Positions 32,201-35,357 of a stretch of 35,357 nucleotides of DNA are shown piece by piece. Both the position numbers and the translations under genes were made by a program. This DNA is from an archaeon (GTDB taxonomy: Archaea; Micrarchaeota; Micrarchaeia; Anstonellales; Bilamarchaeaceae), in assembly GCA_020052735.1 (NCBI GenBank), contig JAGVON010000076.1:1-35357 (forward strand). Direction: 5' to 3'. Numbering within the stretch: the first letter of the stretch is position 1; every line of letters starts with the position of its first letter. The notes under the pieces are model-generated. The model was not told the origin of the DNA. It was given only the letters and a program-made list of their open reading frames with translations, and did no database searches.

Positions 32201-34903
32201 GTTGCGGGCGGTGTTGTTCGTGAAGGTGTTGTTGGAGGAGTAGTCGGAGAGGTAGTAGCCGAAGCTTGAGTTGAACGCGATGTTGTTGGACACGTTGTTG
32301 TGGTTGGAGAGGTAGCCTAACTGGAAGGCGTTCGTGGCTTCGCTGAGGTCGTTGCCGATGAAATTGCTGTAAGTCGCCGAATTCACGCCTATGCCGTAGG
32401 TGTTGTTGTAGGCGGTGTTGTTCGCCATCATGCAATTTGAGCTGTTGAAAATCCAGAGTCCGCTCTGGCCGTTGTCATAGCCGGTGTTGTTGGCCACTAT
32501 GCTCCCGTTTGAATATTCAAGGTAGATGCCGTCGTGGTAGACCGTCAGCCGGCAGTTCATTATCGTGTCGTTCTCCTTGTTGGAGGAATAGATGCCGTCC
32601 CCCGAGCCGGCTACGCCCTGCAGGAGCGAGCTGTTGCAGTCAAGGAAGATGTTTGAGGAGTTCATCTGGATTGCCTGGTCCGCGAGGACGACCTGGTTGG
32701 AGATGGTATAAGTGTCCGTGCAGAGCGTCGTGTTCCTGTTCACGTTGAGTATGCCGGTCACGCTGTCGTTCACGACTTTCGCGCCCCAGGTGGCCGTGTT
32801 GGAAAGGTTCACGCATCCCACCGTGTCGTTCATCGTGTAGCCGGAGAAGCCGGTCACGTTGAAGGTGGCGGTGTAGGGGGCGGCTGCGCCCGTGCATGTG
32901 GTCGCGGTTGTGTATGCGAAGCTGCTGAGCATGATTTCCGCAACCGAAGCCGGGAAGCCGTATGCCTTCAGAACCGGGAATGCGCAATCATCCGTGTAGA
33001 CGGTTATGTTCGCGGAGAGGTTTGCCTGCGTTGCGTTGGTGTCGTTGAGGGACACGAAGTACGGCTGCAGGAGGACGTTGGTGGTGTTCAGGAAAACGTC
33101 GGTTATGTTCAGGAGGTTGAAGTTTATCCAGCCGATTGTTGCGTTGTAGCCCAGGGTGAGGTTGGTGAAGTTGTTCTCGGTCTGGGCTGCCATCGCCCCC
33201 TGGAACAGGTAGTGGTCCTGGGTGTGGACGAGGGTGTTGGTGAAGTTGTTCCGGGAAGTGGTGCCCTGCAGCCAGATGCCGAAATCCAGGTTGCCGTATG
33301 CCACCGTGTCTATGAAGGTGTTGTTAAGGACGGTCAGCGAGAGCATGAAGCCGCGCAGCGTGTTGTTGTAGGCGAGGTTGCTGGTAAAGGTGTTGTTCTT
33401 GCTGCCGCCGGTCAGTATGAAGCCGTTCTGCGTGTTGTTGAATGCGGTGTTGCTGGTGAAGGTGCTGTTCTCCACGCCGGTCAGGAAGAAACCCGTGCTG
33501 GCCGTGCCGGTGGATGCGACGTTGTCGGTGAGTGTGGTCTGGTCGGCGGTGGCGATGTTGAAGCCGTAGAGCCCGTTGTTGTACGCGTTGTTGCTGAAGA
33601 ACGTGTTCAGGTTGGAGTTCGTGCTGGAGAACCCGTCCAGCACATTGTCGCGTGCATAGTTGTCGGAAAGGATGTTTGAGACCGACTGGGAAAGGAGGTA
33701 GCCCTCCTCGCCGTTGGAGTACGCGGAGTTGTTGGTGAGGTTGTTGTAGTCCGCCTGGAGGAGGTTGAAGCCATCCACAGTGTTGCTGAAGGCGGTGTTG
33801 TCGCTGACGTTGTTGTAGGCCGAGCCCTGGCTCATGTTGACGCCGTAGCCGTTGGAGGACGCGGTGTTGTTCTCCACCACGTTGGAGGACGCGGCGGAGA
33901 TGTGGATGCCCGCGCCGTTGTTGGATGCGGTGGAAAAGCCGAGGGTGTTGTAGTATGATGAAGCGGTGATGGCGAAGCCGTTCTTTGGGTTGTCAAACGC
34001 GGTGTTGTAATTGATAGTGCTGCTATTGGACTGGGCAAGGTGGAAGCCGTTGAGGGTGTTGTTGTATGCGGAGTTGTTTAGGATTGTGGTGCTTATCGCA
34101 GATAGAAGGTAAACACCATATTGGGAATTGTTGTAGGCGCTGCTGTTTGAAACGGAAGTGAAGTTGGAGTTTTCAATGTCAAAACCATATGGAGTATTGT
34201 TATACGCGGAGTCATTGTCAAAAGTATTATAGTGGGCATTATCGGTGGAGAATCCCTTATTAACGTTACCAAACGATAGACTATGCTTCACGGTATTATT
34301 GTTTGAGGTAGTAAGGTAGAAACCCATATTTGTGTTGTTGTATGCTGAGCTTCCTGTGAAGGTGTTATTCTCTGCCCCCTCCAGGTAGAAGCCCGTATCC
34401 GAGTTATTGTACGCCGTATCATTCAAGTAAGTCGTGTTGGCCGAACCGATGCTGAAACCATAAAGGGTATTGTTGTAAGCCACGCTGTTTGAGATGACGT
34501 TGTTCCTGGAATTTGCAGGCAGGATGAAACCGCTCCCGGTATTTTGGGTGGTGTGCGCGATTACATTCGTAATGAAGCTGTCATTGGCGGAATTCAACCT
34601 TACTCCAAAGGAGTGGTTGGCCACGATGCAGTTCTGGAGCGTGACGTTGTATGTCTGGTACAGATAAATGCCCGTGCTGCCGCTCTCGTTCCCTGTCAGG
34701 GTTTTACTGTTGCAGTTAAGGGTGACGTTTGAGATGTTTATGTATATGCATGAGCCGGTCCCGCCGAATATGGAATTGCCGGTGATGTCGGCATCAACGG
34801 TGTAGCTACCCGGATTGGTTATGTTCGTGCAGGCAACAAACTGAGAAAAGCCGAAACCCATCAGCCCCAATAACGCCACGAGAACGAATGTGCGCCTGAA
34901 CAT
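29225..34903 (-). CDS. Giant C-terminally anchored beta-helix surface protein (~1892 aa)
   Basis: This is the larger twin of the 1255-aa protein. Order by DNA position: signal peptide (MFRRTFVLVALLGLMGFGFSQF); beta-helix block 1 (about 34800-33190) of 22-24-aa turns with consensus N-x-A-Y-N-N-T-x-x-G-F; an approximately 125-aa domain (33186-32815); beta-helix block 2 (32640-31555); a second copy of that domain (31550-31180); two Ig-like domains (31165-30690); a carboxypeptidase-regulatory-like domain (30640-30370); two tandem domains of about 110 aa starting C-x-S-T-I-S (30360-29695); Cys-rich modules (29700-29455); a membrane helix (SFVFIVLLLALLLLLWFFFW) and a strongly basic tail. I prefer the ATG at 34903: it is 27 nt from the TATA box at 34926-34934 and gives a clean signal peptide; ATGs at 34918 and 34927 lie within or next to the TATA box. 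Function is inferred as surface attachment or a structural coat. Confidence 0.9.
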   Translation of the reverse strand: MFRRTFVLVALLGLMGFGFSQFVACTNITNPGSYTVDADITGNSIFGGTGSCIYINISNVTLNCNSKTLTGNESGSTGIYLYQTYNVTLQNCIVANHSFGVRLNSANDSFITNVIAHTTQNTGSGFILPANSRNNVISNSVAYNNTLYGFSIGSANTTYLNDTAYNNSDTGFYLEGAENNTFTGSSAYNNTNMGFYLTTSNNNTVKHSLSFGNVNKGFSTDNAHYNTFDNDSAYNNTPYGFDIENSNFTSVSNSSAYNNSQYGVYLLSAISTTILNNSAYNNTLNGFHLAQSNSSTINYNTAFDNPKNGFAITASSYYNTLGFSTASNNGAGIHISAASSNVVENNTASSNGYGVNMSQGSAYNNVSDNTAFSNTVDGFNLLQADYNNLTNNSAYSNGEEGYLLSQSVSNILSDNYARDNVLDGFSSTNSNLNTFFSNNAYNNGLYGFNIATADQTTLTDNVASTGTASTGFFLTGVENSTFTSNTAFNNTQNGFILTGGSKNNTFTSNLAYNNTLRGFMLSLTVLNNTFIDTVAYGNLDFGIWLQGTTSRNNFTNTLVHTQDHYLFQGAMAAQTENNFTNLTLGYNATIGWINFNLLNITDVFLNTTNVLLQPYFVSLNDTNATQANLSANITVYTDDCAFPVLKAYGFPASVAEIMLSSFAYTTATTCTGAAAPYTATFNVTGFSGYTMNDTVGCVNLSNTATWGAKVVNDSVTGILNVNRNTTLCTDTYTISNQVVLADQAIQMNSSNIFLDCNSSLLQGVAGSGDGIYSSNKENDTIMNCRLTVYHDGIYLEYSNGSIVANNTGYDNGQSGLWIFNSSNCMMANNTAYNNTYGIGVNSATYSNFIGNDLSEATNAFQLGYLSNHNNVSNNIAFNSSFGYYLSDYSSNNTFTNNTARNNTDAGFIIEFYLDENTFINNTAYGNTQGFYLLMNSNINDLITNTAYDNWYGFYLVTSSNSNTFTSNVADNNTVTGFHLQSSSGNNLANNTAYNNEVYGFYLIGTNSSILTNNTAYDSTNGFRVEYSNYSVLQRNVAYNNTHGFFMSYANGSTISNSTSYNNANRGFSAANSMDNNFTDSVAYGNGGYGIYSSPLAINLFTNTLAYNHTNIALLSADSDSNFTNLTLGYNATVGIIRYQSINVTTGLQLVDGVNIYLRPDWVSMDSSDAGAADGNVPAYITINNSNCSTLGVIRATGFPASMAAILASGVHYNGTVKTCSGDLATFNVSGFSGYTLGKETTTITSFTVVPASPTTVGNQTNISCSASNPQVVLNISVNGVVVSSANGSASYMQNLSVGTYNFTCNTTGNENYTAANATAVTGYLVEKITTTLTLTTPSRPRVGTATDVVCAASNSAVNLTLYRNDVNVSNGTSEIHDIAMLPAGIYSYICNTTGSENYTSASASGTMHVVTVSSGGGSTPECYLEALAMGEVPAGGETAIQIFRYSDDDPTHTTLSGADVNIIHGGTTTSYRTDTRGYVFFTPTETGTYTYAAFFGDCYDTDGTFRVVEPTPVNVGVELGCTSTTISIYTEVCEEAPSEPTMGALVCRQVPLAGETVQIYGCEGEGCRCEGEDCTALLETLTTDSNGEVSVDYTDGNIVVVVPAAATHGAIERLVPLLSSEECAEQPPEITELTFDPGCPSTISVMEEGCVEPATAGLPAMVLCAGRPAEGIRVDVYRCPEPYIAEVVECGELIGTYTTDENGQATTDAVDGYVLIVATGEDGIRYETSGTLPSSQECQECESSEDCGQGDLCRGGQCVPRDEVPPEERPCTIASDCPAGYGCATTGLCAQQPIEECTADAQCGSGYLCRENACVDEQTVIGGGGVEGGGISGLLGNIANAVQKSFVFIVLLLALLLLLWFFFWKKRKGRRAPRTQEELIAQEEERGRPRKK
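31555..34800 (-). repeat. Degenerate coding repeats of the beta-helix turns
   Basis: Units of about 66-72 bp recur dozens of times. The most constant part reads GTTGTTGTA(G/T)GC on the plus strand and encodes AYNN. The array is split by one of the ~125-aa domains at about 32815-33186. It encodes protein turns and is not a CRISPR or satellite. Confidence 0.75.
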
Positions 34904-34925
34904 GTGCTTCAAATCCATAATAAAC

Positions 34926-34934
34926 ATTATAAAG
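34926..34934 (-). promoter_or_regulatory. TATA box of the 1892-aa surface-protein gene
   Basis: The minus strand reads CTTTATAAT, centred 27 nt upstream of the ATG at 34903. The two ATGs at 34918 and 34927 are too close to or inside this box to be starts if it is used. Confidence 0.5.
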
Positions 34935-34969
34935 GTAGCGTCAAGGTGGAGTTTGTGGATAAGGGAAGG

Positions 34970-34978
34970 TTTTTAAAC
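34970..34978 (+). promoter_or_regulatory. TATA box of the rightward gene at 35001
   Basis: TTTTTAAAC is centred 27 nt before the ATG at 35001, predicting a leaderless mRNA. It is distinct from the TATA box of the divergent giant gene. Confidence 0.55.
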
Positions 34979-35000
34979 ATTAAACACCGTGTATAACAAC

Positions 35001-35357
35001 ATGACGAATGATATTAGGTTTCTTGCAAGGAAGAGGTTTGAGCAGGGGAAGGATTTGCATTCTTCCGTTCCGAAGAATAGGCACGAGAGGAGGGCTGCGC
35101 AGAGGCATGCAAAACTTCTTGATGCAACGAGGGCGAGGATGGTTGGGCAGAAGAATCCCCATGTTGCTGATTCTGCAAAAGAAAGGCACGAGGATACTCT
35201 CAGGGCGGAGCTTGAGGCGCAGGAAATTCACCGCATGGGAACGAGGACTGGAAGAATGGCTGTGCTTGCGGCTGCAATTGAATTTGCAGTTGCATTGGCA
35301 TGCGGCAGCGCCATGACCGACGATCAGGATGCGACAGATGCTGATGCCGTGCAGGAA
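35001..35357 (+). CDS. Unrecognised protein, N-terminal 119 residues (cut by window edge)
   Basis: The frame is open from the ATG at 35001 to the window end. The first 80 residues are highly basic and helical (RFLARKRFEQGKDLH, KNRHERRAAQRHAKLLDATRARM), followed by one hydrophobic stretch (MAVLAAAIEFAVALACG, about residues 86-102) and then an acidic region (TDDQDATDADAVQE). That suggests a cytosolic basic head, a membrane helix and an external acidic part, but too little is present for a family call. It is divergent from the giant surface-protein gene and may belong to the same locus. Confidence 0.65.
   Translation, partial: MTNDIRFLARKRFEQGKDLHSSVPKNRHERRAAQRHAKLLDATRARMVGQKNPHVADSAKERHEDTLRAELEAQEIHRMGTRTGRMAVLAAAIEFAVALACGSAMTDDQDATDADAVQE

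Noticed and set aside
31555-34800. CRISPR-like regular repeats
   Set aside because: The repeat period of about 66-72 bp keeps codon phase, copies are degenerate and no unique spacers or cas genes occur; it encodes beta-helix turns.

Overview
The window is a 35.4 kb piece of an archaeal chromosome, most likely from a small-genome (DPANN-type, for example Diapherotrites/Micrarchaeota-like) lineage. The archaeal signs are an MCM helicase, a form III-type RuBisCO, a Dph6-like diphthamide enzyme, a stand-alone AlaX editing protein, tRNA genes without an encoded CCA, and TATA boxes centred about 26-27 nt upstream of many start codons (leaderless transcription). The lineage itself is an inference. 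No rRNA, CRISPR array, transposase, integrase or obvious prophage gene is visible.

Layout. 1-1230: the 5' two thirds of mcm (minus strand, cut by the window edge just before Walker A) and tRNA-Pro(CGG). 1260-2761: a divergent AbiEii/AbiEi toxin-antitoxin-like pair on one palindromic TATA element. 2765-6264: an unrecognised 425-aa protein, AlaX, and RuBisCO, with AlaX and RuBisCO divergent. 6271-8642: an iron-uptake operon made of a DtxR-type regulator fused to FeoA, then FeoB, with a clear inverted-repeat operator. 8739-11234: a Fic-domain protein with repeated operator-like boxes, a Dph6-like ATP-pyrophosphatase and a ZIP metal transporter. 11303-12900: a secreted protein, a lipoprotein and a DUF202 membrane protein. 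12914-14270: an overlapping MNT nucleotidyltransferase / HEPN / CoA-binding-protein operon with phased repeats in its promoter. 14342-16767: a small orphan, purH and a lipoprotein. 16821-20897: an MgtA-like P-type ATPase followed by a two-domain kinase. 21021-23563: a secreted Cys protein, a Cys-rich lipoprotein and a UbiA prenyltransferase. 23691-23913: an unlisted 29-aa membrane peptide gene and tRNA-Asp(GTC).

23985-34903 is the most unusual part. Two giant exported proteins (1255 and about 1892 aa) are encoded in tandem on the minus strand, with a third, 438-aa repeat-containing membrane protein downstream. The giants share one construction kit: signal peptide, right-handed beta-helix (NosD/PbH1-like) blocks, an approximately 125-aa domain after the first helix or after each helix, Ig-like domains, a carboxypeptidase-regulatory-like domain, Cys-rich 'C-x(2)-D-x-D-C' modules, and a C-terminal membrane anchor with a basic tail. 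The Cys-rich module also occurs in the lipoprotein at 21773, so the locus looks like a modular cell-surface or attachment system that I cannot match to a described one.

Themes across genes: metal homeostasis (FeoB/DtxR-FeoA, ZIP, MgtA-like); three separate modules with nucleotidyl- or AMP-transfer chemistry (AbiEii, Fic, MNT-HEPN) inside the first 14.3 kb; and many surface or secreted proteins. All family assignments come from reading motifs; no database search was possible.
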